Shown here: positions 55,375-62,517 of the stretch, piece after piece
How positions within the stretch are numbered: the first letter of the stretch is position 1
Layout of the letters: each line of letters starts with the position of its first letter
NCBI RefSeq assembly: GCF_016862975.1
Contig: NZ_BONZ01000076.1
Location: 1 to 64,000, forward strand
Direction: 5' to 3'
DNA length: 64,000 bases
Source of the DNA: Rugosimonospora africana
Lineage (GTDB): Bacteria; Actinomycetota; Actinomycetes; Mycobacteriales; Micromonosporaceae
Made by a program: the position numbers and the translations under genes
The notes under the pieces: model-generated
The model's input: the letters and a program-made list of their open reading frames with translations, nothing else
The model's database searches: none
Told to the model about the DNA's origin: nothing

Positions 55375-55988
55375 CCAGTCGCTTCGCTCGCGTCGAGCGG
55401 TCGACCGCGGAGACCAAGGTGCTGGTCGAGCTGGATCTCGACGGCACCGGCAGCGCGGACATCGCCACCGGCATCGGGTTCTTCGACCACATGCTGGGCC
55501 AGATCGCCCGGCACGGCGCCATCGACCTGCGGGTGGCCACCGAGGGCGACCTGGAGGTCGACGCGCACCACACGGTGGAGGACACCGCGCTCGCGCTGGG
55601 CGCCGCGCTCGCCGAGGCGCTGGGCGACAAGCGGGGCATCCGGCGGTACGGCGACGCGCTGATCCCGCTGGACGAGGTACTGGTGCAGGCGGCGGTCGAC
55701 CTGTCCGGCCGCCCGTACGTGGTCCACGACGAGCCCGTCGACATCGCGCCCCGGATCGGTCCGATCTACCCGACGTCGATGACCCGGCACGTGTGGGAGT
55801 CGCTGGGACACAGCGCGCGGATGACGCTGCACGTCTCGGTGCTGCGGGCCGCCCGGCCGGGCAGCCAACCGGACGCGCACCACGTGGTGGAGGCGCAGTT
55901 CAAGGCGTTCGCCCGGGCGCTGCGCGACGCGGTGGCGCCGGACCCGCGCGCCGCCGGCGGGGTGCCGAGCACGAAGGGTGTGCTGTAG
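55371..55988 (+). CDS. hisB: Imidazoleglycerol-phosphate dehydratase
   Basis: 205 residues, monofunctional type without the phosphatase domain. Metal-binding histidines lie in [41 protein letters not shown] and [21 protein letters not shown] 55371 has AAGGAG upstream and overlaps the hisC stop. Confidence 0.96.
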   Translation: MTSRFARVERSTAETKVLVELDLDGTGSADIATGIGFFDHMLGQIARHGAIDLRVATEGDLEVDAHHTVEDTALALGAALAEALGDKRGIRRYGDALIPLDEVLVQAAVDLSGRPYVVHDEPVDIAPRIGPIYPTSMTRHVWESLGHSARMTLHVSVLRAARPGSQPDAHHVVEAQFKAFARALRDAVAPDPRAAGGVPSTKGVL

Positions 55989-56156
55989 ATGCTCGCGGTC
56001 GTGCTGTGTGCTGTCGGCGGGGTACTGCTCGGCGGCGCCTGGTCGCTGCGCAGCCAGGGCGCCGGGCGCCCGGCGATCGTGGTGGTCGCTCTGCTCGGCG
56101 TACTCGCGCTGGCCGGCGGGGTGCTCTGGATGCTGCCGCACGGGACGTTCTCGTGA
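55989..56156 (+). CDS. Small membrane protein inside the his operon
   Basis: 55 residues, from the ATG directly after the hisB TAG to TGA 56154-56156. Two hydrophobic helices (residues 1-20 and 29-49) are joined by a short loop, RSQGAGRPA. Its stop overlaps the hisH GTG (GTGA), so the frame is fixed by coupling on both sides. Codon bias is normal for the window. Function unknown; not a catalytic step of histidine synthesis. Confidence 0.7.
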   Translation: MLAVVLCAVGGVLLGGAWSLRSQGAGRPAIVVVALLGVLALAGGVLWMLPHGTFS

Positions 56157-56782
56157 CCGTGCCCGAGCGCAAGCGTCCTTCGGTCGTCGTGCTCGACTAC
56201 GGCTCGGGCAACCTGCGCTCGGCCCAGCGGGCGGTCGCCCGGGCCGGCGCCGAGGTCACGGTCACCGCCGATCTCGCCGCCGCCGCGTCGGCCGACGGTC
56301 TGGTGGTACCGGGGGTGGGTGCGTACGCGGCCTGCATGGCCGGCATCGACGCGCTGGGCGCCGGACCGGTGATCGCCGAGCGGGTCGCGGCCGGGGCGCC
56401 GGTGCTGGGCATCTGCGTGGGCATGCAGGTGCTGTTCTCCTCCGGCGAAGAGCACGGCGTGGTGACCAAGGGGCTGGATCTGGTTCCGGGCGTGGTGACC
56501 CGGCTGGACGCGCCCCGGGTGCCGCACATCGGCTGGAACACGGTCGGCGTACCAGACGGCTCCACGCTGTTCGCTGGGATGGCCCCGGGTACCCGGTTCT
56601 ACTTCGTGCACTCGTACGCGGCCCGGCCGGTCGACGGGCAGGGGCTGGTGACGACGTCGGAGCACGACGCGCCGTTCGTCGCCGCGTTCGAGCGGGGCTC
56701 GCTGTGTGCCACGCAGTTCCACCCGGAGAAGTCGGGGGACGCGGGCGCCGCGCTGTTGCGCAACTGGATCGCGACACTGTGA
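56153..56782 (+). CDS. hisH: Imidazole glycerol phosphate synthase, glutaminase subunit
   Basis: 209 residues, class I amidotransferase. Nucleophile Cys in VLGICVGMQVLFSSGEE, His/Glu in ATQFHPEKSGDAG, and N-terminal VVVLDYGSGNLRS. It passes ammonia to HisF. GTG 56153 overlaps the 55-aa gene. Confidence 0.96.
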   Translation: MTVPERKRPSVVVLDYGSGNLRSAQRAVARAGAEVTVTADLAAAASADGLVVPGVGAYAACMAGIDALGAGPVIAERVAAGAPVLGICVGMQVLFSSGEEHGVVTKGLDLVPGVVTRLDAPRVPHIGWNTVGVPDGSTLFAGMAPGTRFYFVHSYAARPVDGQGLVTTSEHDAPFVAAFERGSLCATQFHPEKSGDAGAALLRNWIATL

Positions 56783-57102
56783 GCAAGGAGCGGGCGGCGC
56801 GGCGGGCCGTGCGGTTGGCCGAGGCGCAGCGCGAGAGGGCCGCACGGGAACGGGCGGCGGCGCGCCGGGCGCGGCGGCGCTCGGTGCTGCGCCGGATCAC
56901 GCCGCGGCTGCCCGACCGGCGTACCGGCCGGCTCTACGCCCGGCGCAGTCGGGCGCAGCGGGCCGGCATCGGGCTGGTGGCGGCCGCGGCCATCGTGCTG
57001 ATCTGGCTCCGGGTCGGGGACCTGGGCGCGCGTATCGCGCTGACCGCCCTGGTCGTCGTGGCCTCGCCGGCCCTCATCGTGCTGACGTTCGACCGTCGTT
57101 GA
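56779..57102 (+). CDS. Basic membrane protein between hisH and priA
   Basis: 107 residues. The first 60 are Arg/Ala-rich and strongly basic, then two hydrophobic helices at about 65-80 (GIGLVAAAAIVLIWL) and 87-103 (IALTALVVVASPALIVL). GTG 56779 overlaps the hisH stop (GTGA). Unknown function; it could bind nucleic acid or acidic lipid. Confidence 0.7.
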   Translation: MSKERAARRAVRLAEAQRERAARERAAARRARRRSVLRRITPRLPDRRTGRLYARRSRAQRAGIGLVAAAAIVLIWLRVGDLGARIALTALVVVASPALIVLTFDRR

Positions 57103-57114
57103 TTGGGAGATGTG

Positions 57115-57834
57115 ATGCTGACCCTGCTTCCCGCCGTTGATGTCGCAGACGGCCAGGCCGTACGCCTGGTGCAGGGCGCGGCCGGCAGCGAGACGGCGTA
57201 CGGCGACCCGCTGGAGGCGGCGTTGACCTGGCAGCGTGACGGCGCCTCGTGGATCCACCTGGTCGACCTGGACGCCGCGTTCGGCCGGGGTTCCAACGCG
57301 GCCCTGCTGACCGGCGTGGTGCGCCAACTGGACGTCAACGTGGAGCTGTCCGGCGGGATCCGCGACGACGAGTCGCTACGCGCCGCGCTGGCCACCGGCG
57401 CGGCACGAGTGAACATCGGCACCGCCGCGCTGGAGAACCCGGAGTGGTGTGACCGGGTCGTCGGGGAGTATGGCGACCGGGTGGCGATAGGGCTGGACGT
57501 GCGCGGGCACACGCTCGCGGCGCGTGGCTGGACCCGGGACGGCGGCGACCTGTTCGAGGTCATGGAACGGCTGAACAAGGCGGGCTGCGCACGGTACGTG
57601 GTGACCGACATCCGCAAGGACGGCACGATGACCGGCCCCAACCTGGACCTGCTGCGTGAAGTGTGCGGGCGCACGGACGCCCCGGTCATCGCGTCCGGCG
57701 GGGTGTCCACTCTGGACGATCTGCGCGCGCTGGCCGGCCTGGAGGCGGACGGCGTGGAGGGGGTCATCGCCGGCAAGGCGCTGTACGCCGGGGCGTTCAC
57801 GGTCGCCGAGGCGCTGGCGGTGCTGGGCTCATGA
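57115..57834 (+). CDS. priA: Phosphoribosyl isomerase A (HisA, possibly also TrpF activity)
   Basis: 239 residues, TIM barrel. [18 protein letters not shown] carries the first catalytic Asp and [18 protein letters not shown] the second. The [10 protein letters not shown] segment matches the Arg-x-Trp loop of actinobacterial PriA, which isomerises both the His and Trp intermediates. Dual function depends on trpF being absent from the genome, not visible here. ATG 57115 has GGGAG 5 nt upstream. Confidence 0.93.
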   Translation: MLTLLPAVDVADGQAVRLVQGAAGSETAYGDPLEAALTWQRDGASWIHLVDLDAAFGRGSNAALLTGVVRQLDVNVELSGGIRDDESLRAALATGAARVNIGTAALENPEWCDRVVGEYGDRVAIGLDVRGHTLAARGWTRDGGDLFEVMERLNKAGCARYVVTDIRKDGTMTGPNLDLLREVCGRTDAPVIASGGVSTLDDLRALAGLEADGVEGVIAGKALYAGAFTVAEALAVLGS

Positions 57835-58592
57835 GCGTCGCGGTTCGCGTGATCCCCTGCCTGGACGTCGACGCCGGGCGGGTGGTCAAGGGTGTCAACT
57901 TCGTCAACCTGCGCGACGCCGGTGACCCGGTCGAGTTGGCCGCCGCGTACGACGCGGCCGGGGCCGACGAGCTGACCTTCCTGGACGTCACCGCCTCGGC
58001 CGACGGCCGGTCGACCATGCTGGACGTGGTGCGGCGCACCGCCGAGTCGGTGTTCATCCCGCTGACCGTGGGCGGCGGCGTGCGCTCGGTGTCCGATGTG
58101 GACACCCTGCTGCGCGCGGGCGCCGACAAGATCGGCGTGAACACCGCGGCGATCGCCCGGCCCGAGCTGCTGGCCGAGATCGCCGAGCGGTTCGGCCGGC
58201 AGGTGCTGGTGCTGTCGCTGGACGTGCGGCGCTCGCCGTCGGCACCGAGCGGCTTCGAGGTGACCACGCACGGGGGCCGGCGCGGTACCGGGCTGGACGC
58301 GGTGGACTGGGCGGCACGCGGTGCCCAGCTGGGCGCCGGCGAGATCCTGCTGAACTCGATGGACGCGGACGGCACCAAGGACGGGTTCGACCTGAACCTG
58401 ATCCGCGCGGTACGGGCGGCGGTGTCCATCCCGGTGATCGCCTCCGGCGGTGCCGGCAAAGTCGCGGACTTCCCGCCGGCGGTGGCCGCCGGGGCGGACG
58501 CGGTACTGGCGGCGAGCGTCTTCCACTTCGGCGAGGTGGCGATCGGAGACGTCAAGGACGAGCTGCGGGGCAGCGGCTACCCGGTCCGCTGA
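57831..58592 (+). CDS. hisF: Imidazole glycerol phosphate synthase, cyclase subunit
   Basis: 253 residues, TIM barrel. [22 protein letters not shown] contains the first catalytic Asp, [17 protein letters not shown] the second. Joins PRFAR and ammonia from HisH. ATG 57831 overlaps the priA stop. A 6-bp hairpin (CTCCGG/CCGGAG, 58595-58619) follows. Confidence 0.97.
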   Translation: MSVAVRVIPCLDVDAGRVVKGVNFVNLRDAGDPVELAAAYDAAGADELTFLDVTASADGRSTMLDVVRRTAESVFIPLTVGGGVRSVSDVDTLLRAGADKIGVNTAAIARPELLAEIAERFGRQVLVLSLDVRRSPSAPSGFEVTTHGGRRGTGLDAVDWAARGAQLGAGEILLNSMDADGTKDGFDLNLIRAVRAAVSIPVIASGGAGKVADFPPAVAAGADAVLAASVFHFGEVAIGDVKDELRGSGYPVR

Positions 58593-58594
58593 AA

Positions 58595-58619
58595 CTCCGG
58601 CGCCACCGGCAATCCGGAG
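58595..58619 (+). terminator. Weak hairpin after hisF
   Basis: CTCCGG (58595-58600), 13-nt loop, CCGGAG (58614-58619), right after the hisF stop. No T-run. Confidence 0.35.
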
Positions 58620-58653
58620 CCCGGCAACCGGTCGGGCCTGCGCGGCGGTGACG

Positions 58654-58659
58654 TACGCT
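58654..58659 (+). promoter_or_regulatory. -10 box TACGCT of a probable leaderless promoter for GH20 gene
   Basis: TACGCT ends 6 nt before ATG 58666. No Shine-Dalgarno. Confidence 0.5.
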
Positions 58660-58665
58660 GGCCGA

Positions 58666-60150
58666 ATGTATGCCCGACCGATCGTGCCGAAACCCATCTC
58701 ACTGTCCGCCCGGGATGGGGCGTTCACCCTCACCGAGAACACTCCGCTGCACGCCCCCGAGGCGTTGGCCGATCTGGTCCGTGAGCTGCTCGGTCCGGCG
58801 ACCGGATTCCGGTTCGCCCCCGGCTCCGGCGGTATCGAGCTGGACGTCATCGACGACAGCACCCTCGGCGCGGAGGGGTACCGGCTGGTCGTGACGCCGG
58901 ATGGTGTTCGGGCCGCGGGTACCGAGGCCGGCCTCCGCTGGGCGGTACAGACGCTGCGCCAGCTGCTGCCGGCCGAGATCTTCGCCGGTGCCGCCGTACC
59001 GGACGCGAACTGGGAGATCCCGTGCGTCGAGATCGTGGACGTGCCCCGGTACGAGTGGCGGGGCGGCCTGCTGGACGTGGCCCGGTGGTGCCACCCGATC
59101 GAGTTCGTCTACAAGTACGTCGACCTGCTGGCGCTGCACAAGCTCAACCGGCTGCACCTGCACCTGACCGATGACCAGGGCTGGCGCTTCGAGGTCAAGC
59201 GGCACCCGAAGCTGACCGAGGTCGGCGCGTGGCGCACCGAGTCCAATGCCGGCCACGCCCGGGAGGGCCGGTTCGACGCGACCCCGCACGGCGGCTGGTA
59301 CACCCAGCAGGAGCTGCGCGATCTGGTCGGGTACGCGGCCCGGCGCGGCGTGTCGGTGATGCCGGAGATCGACGTACCCGGCCACATGCAGGCGGCGATC
59401 GCGGCGTACCCGTGGCTGGGCAACAACCCCGACCGGCAGCTTGGGGTACGCACCTCCTGGGGCATCTCGCAGCACATCCTCAACGTGGACGACGCGACGG
59501 TCGACTTCGTCAGCGAGGTGCTCGACGAGGTGGTCGACGTGTTCCCGTTCGAGTACGTGCACCTGGGCGGCGACGAGGTGCCGCCGGACGAGTGGCTGGC
59601 CTCGGAGGCGGCGCGACGCCGGGCGGAGCAGGCCGGTCTGTCCAGAGTGGACGGTCTGGTCGGCTGGTGGGCCGGGCGGCTCGCCGCCCACCTGGCGAAG
59701 CGCGGCCGGCACATCGGCGTGTGGGACGAGCTGCTGGACCGGAACCCGCCGGCCGGCTCGCTCGTCTTCGCCTGGCAGGACTCGTCCCGGGTGGCCGCCG
59801 CGCAGGAGGCCGGGTTCCGGGTCGTCGCCGTACCGCAGGAGTACGCCTACCTGGACTGGGCGGAGTCCGACTCGCCCAGCGAGCCGCTGGCGATCCGCGG
59901 CACGCTGCCGCTGTCCACCGCGTACGGGTACCAACCCGGCGACGTGTACGGCGTGCAGGGCCAGTTGTGGAGCGAGTACCTGCCGACTCCGGACCTGGTC
60001 GAGTACCGGGCGTTCCCCCGGCTCGCCGCGTTCGCCGAGATCGGCTGGTCGGCGCCCGAGCCGCGCGATCTGGCCGAGTTCACCGGCCGGCTGTCCGGCC
60101 ACCTGCGCCGGCTGGACGCACTCAACGTCCGCTACCGCCCGCTGGACTGA
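58666..60150 (+). CDS. GH20 beta-N-acetylhexosaminidase
   Basis: 494 residues, no signal peptide, so probably cytoplasmic. An N-terminal GH20b domain (1-125) precedes the catalytic barrel: YEWRGGLLDVARWCHPIEFVYKYVDLLALHKLNRLHLHLTDDQGW, EIDVPGHMQAAIAAYP and the catalytic Asp-Glu in HLGGDEVPPDEW. It removes GlcNAc or GalNAc from glycans and could serve peptidoglycan or chitin recycling. The last codons lie in the first copy of a 27-bp repeat. Confidence 0.93.
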   Translation: MYARPIVPKPISLSARDGAFTLTENTPLHAPEALADLVRELLGPATGFRFAPGSGGIELDVIDDSTLGAEGYRLVVTPDGVRAAGTEAGLRWAVQTLRQLLPAEIFAGAAVPDANWEIPCVEIVDVPRYEWRGGLLDVARWCHPIEFVYKYVDLLALHKLNRLHLHLTDDQGWRFEVKRHPKLTEVGAWRTESNAGHAREGRFDATPHGGWYTQQELRDLVGYAARRGVSVMPEIDVPGHMQAAIAAYPWLGNNPDRQLGVRTSWGISQHILNVDDATVDFVSEVLDEVVDVFPFEYVHLGGDEVPPDEWLASEAARRRAEQAGLSRVDGLVGWWAGRLAAHLAKRGRHIGVWDELLDRNPPAGSLVFAWQDSSRVAAAQEAGFRVVAVPQEYAYLDWAESDSPSEPLAIRGTLPLSTAYGYQPGDVYGVQGQLWSEYLPTPDLVEYRAFPRLAAFAEIGWSAPEPRDLAEFTGRLSGHLRRLDALNVRYRPLD

Positions 60151-60220
60151 GGCGTCCGCTACCGCCCGCTGGACTGAAGCGTGCGCCACCGCCCGCTGGA
60201 CTGACCGCCCGCCGGACTGA
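60126..60220. repeat. 27-bp tandem repeat spanning the GH20 stop codon
   Basis: 25-bp conserved cores at 60126-60150, 60153-60177 and 60180-60204, plus a partial copy at 60205-60220. Each full copy ends in GCTGGACTGA, so the C-terminal RPLD-stop is repeated. The period keeps frame. Confidence 0.9.
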
Positions 60221-60225
60221 ACAGT

Positions 60226-60960
60226 TCACGCCGCGTCGGGCGCGAGGTCCGGCGCGGCGTCCGGCGTGCCCGGCGCCGGGTCCGGGGCGATCGGAGCGGC
60301 TGTCGTGGCGGCGGCGACCCCTCCCGGTGCCGGCCGGCGAATCGTGAACCAGGGCAGGAACAGCTGCACCAGCGGGCCGATGGTCAGCGCGTAGAGCACC
60401 GTACCCACGTTGAACACGCCGCCCAGCACGGCGCCGGCCACCACCACGACCACCTCGATCCCGGTCCGGACCAGGCGGATCGACCGGCCGGTCCGGGCCG
60501 ACAGCCCGGTCATCAGGCCGTCCCGCGGCCCGGGGCCATACGAGGCGCCGATGTAGAGCCCACCGGCCAGCCCGTTGAGCACGATGCCGGCGACCAGCAG
60601 CCCGGCACGTGCCGCGATCGGGTGCGGTACGGGCAGGAACGCCAGCGTACGGTCGGCGACCGGCCCGATGACCAGTACGTTGCTGATCGTGCCGAGGCCG
60701 GGACGCTGGCGCAGCGGGATCCAGAACAGCAGCACGACCGCGCCGACGCCGATGGACACCCAGCCGAACGCCAGCCCCGTGCGGCGCGCGATGCCCTGGT
60801 GCAGGACGTCCCAGGGCATGCTGCCGAGGTGGCTCTGGATCATCAGGCCGGTGCTCACGCCGTACAGGACCAGGCCGGTGTAGAGCTGGGTCAGCCGGCG
60901 TGCCGGGCGATGGGGCCGGAGGTTGCCAATTCGCGTCACGGATGCCACTCTGAGGGCCAA
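60226..60960 (-). CDS. YczE-family membrane protein
   Basis: 244 residues with five helices: LYTGLVLYGVSTGLMIQSHLG, GWVSIGVGAVVLLFWIPL, AGLLVAGIVLNGLAGGLYIGA, IEVVVVVAGAVLGG and VLYALTIGPLVQLFLPWF. GLMIQSHLGSMPWDVLHQGIA and SYGPGPRDGLMTGLSARTG are family blocks. The C-terminus is Ala/Pro-rich. It is divergent from a MocR-type regulator, as in known yczR-yczE pairs. Start is TTG 60960, with GTG 60945 or 60939 as alternatives. Transported substrate unknown. Confidence 0.85.
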   Translation of the reverse strand: MALRVASVTRIGNLRPHRPARRLTQLYTGLVLYGVSTGLMIQSHLGSMPWDVLHQGIARRTGLAFGWVSIGVGAVVLLFWIPLRQRPGLGTISNVLVIGPVADRTLAFLPVPHPIAARAGLLVAGIVLNGLAGGLYIGASYGPGPRDGLMTGLSARTGRSIRLVRTGIEVVVVVAGAVLGGVFNVGTVLYALTIGPLVQLFLPWFTIRRPAPGGVAAATTAAPIAPDPAPGTPDAAPDLAPDAA

Positions 60961-60984
60961 TCGACGGCAAGGGAAGAGCCAATT
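60925..60984. promoter_or_regulatory. GCCAAT direct repeats in the YczE/MocR divergent control region
   Basis: GCCAATT at 60925, GCCAAT at 60956 and GCCAATT at 60978, all in one orientation. The last two are 22 bp apart, two helical turns. MocR proteins typically bind direct repeats. The first copy lies within the yczE 5' end. Confidence 0.5.
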
Positions 60985-60998
60985 CCGGGGGTTTGGTC

Positions 60999-62441
60999 GT
61001 GACGAGCGTGCTCCATGGGCGGCAACTGGCCCGTTTGCTCGGCCGGTGGGATGCCGGTCGGGGCATCCCCGACTATGTGGCGCTCGCCACTGCCGTACGC
61101 GGTCTGCTCAACGACGGCCGGTTGGCGCTGGGCCTGCGGCTGCCGGCCGAGCGTGAGCTGGCCACCGCCCTGGGCATCAGCCGGACCACGGTCACCGCCG
61201 GGTACCGGCTGCTGCGGGAGAGCGGCCACGTGACCAGCCGGCGCGGCGCCGGAAGCTGGACCACGATGCCGGGCGGCGCGCGGGTGGGTGCGGCCGGCAT
61301 CTGGAGCCCGAGCACCACACCCGACATGATCGATCTCGGTCGGGCAGCGCTGGACGCGCCGCCGGAGCTGACCGTCGCGGCCGCCGAGGCGCTGACCGAC
61401 CTGCCCCGCTATCTCGGCGACGCCGGCTACCACCCGGTCGGGCTCATCGAGCTGCGCACCGCGGTGGCGGACGGCTACACCCGGCGTGGCCTGCCGACCA
61501 GCCCGGAACAGATCATGATCACCAGTGGTGTTCAGAACGCGTTGGACCTCGCGGTCCGGCTGCTGGTGCCGGTCGGCCAGCCGGTGCTGGTGGAGTCGCC
61601 GACCTACCCCAACGCGCTGGTCGGATTCGCCGCGCGGCGGTCCCGGATGCTCACCTACGGGCTGGACGACGCGGGCTGGGACGGCGAGTTGCTGCTCGAC
61701 AACCTGCGCCAGAACCGGCCCCGGGTGGCATACCTGATCCCGGAGTTCCAGAATCCGACCGGCCACCTGATGCCGCAGCCGCTGCGCGAGCGGTTGCCGG
61801 CCGCCGCACACTCCGCCGGTACCGACCTGATCATCGATGAGTCCTTTGTGGACCTCGCGCTCGACGTCGAGGAGATGCCTCTGCCGGTGGCGTCGTTCGA
61901 CCGGCACGCGCGGGTGCTGACCATCGGCGGGATGAGCAAGACGTACTGGGGTGGACTGCGCATCGGCTGGGTCCGGGCGGCCGCTCCGGTGGTGCAACGG
62001 CTCGCCGCGGTGCGGGTCGGCGTGGACATGTCCGGGCCGGTACTCGACCAGTTGGTGGCGGCCCGGCTGCTGGCCCACGCGTCTTCGGTGGTCGAGGCGC
62101 GGCGGGTCCGGCTGCGGCGGCAGCGCGACGTCCTGATGGCCGCCCTGCGCGAGCGGCTGCCGGAGTGGCGGTTCCGGGTACCGGCGGGTGGCGTCACGCT
62201 GTGGCTCGAACTGGACGCGCCGATCTCCAGCCCGCTGTGCCGGGCGGTCGAGCGGTACGGCATCCGGCTGGCGCCCGGGCCGCGCTTCGGCATGGACGGC
62301 ACCATGGAGCGCTTCCTGCGGATGCCGTTCACGCTGCCGGAACGTGACCTGCTGGAGGCGGTGGACCGGATGGTCGAGGCGCGCGGGGACCTGGACGCGC
62401 CCTATCCGCGCGGGTACGACACCCCGGCGCTGGTCGCGTAG
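60999..62441 (+). CDS. MocR-type GntR/aminotransferase-like transcriptional regulator
   Basis: 480 residues. A GntR winged helix occupies about 25-85 (GLRLPAERELATALGISRTTVTAGYRLLRESGHVTSRRGAGSW). A fold-type I aminotransferase domain follows, with the PLP lysine in GGMSKTYWGGLRIGWVR and PEFQNPTGHLMP. Such regulators sense PLP or an amino-compound. GTG 60999 has GGGGG 7 nt upstream; TTG 60993 is an alternative. It probably controls the divergent yczE-like gene. Confidence 0.9.
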   Translation: MTSVLHGRQLARLLGRWDAGRGIPDYVALATAVRGLLNDGRLALGLRLPAERELATALGISRTTVTAGYRLLRESGHVTSRRGAGSWTTMPGGARVGAAGIWSPSTTPDMIDLGRAALDAPPELTVAAAEALTDLPRYLGDAGYHPVGLIELRTAVADGYTRRGLPTSPEQIMITSGVQNALDLAVRLLVPVGQPVLVESPTYPNALVGFAARRSRMLTYGLDDAGWDGELLLDNLRQNRPRVAYLIPEFQNPTGHLMPQPLRERLPAAAHSAGTDLIIDESFVDLALDVEEMPLPVASFDRHARVLTIGGMSKTYWGGLRIGWVRAAAPVVQRLAAVRVGVDMSGPVLDQLVAARLLAHASSVVEARRVRLRRQRDVLMAALRERLPEWRFRVPAGGVTLWLELDAPISSPLCRAVERYGIRLAPGPRFGMDGTMERFLRMPFTLPERDLLEAVDRMVEARGDLDAPYPRGYDTPALVA

Positions 62442-62482
62442 CTCCGATCGGCCGGGAGGCCATCGCTCGCGGGCCGGCGCTC

Positions 62483-62509
62483 GCGGGCGCTCTCGCCCAC
62501 GGCGCCCGC
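62483..62509. terminator. 8-bp hairpin between convergent genes
   Basis: GCGGGCGC (62483-62490), 11-nt loop, GCGCCCGC (62502-62509), between the MocR gene and the convergent acyl-CoA synthetase gene. No T-run. Confidence 0.45.
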
Positions 62510-62517
62510 CCAGCCGC

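Noticed and set aside
60151-60225. Continuation of the GH20 protein past its TGA
   Set aside because: Each repeat copy brings another in-frame stop; the conserved barrel is complete before the first.
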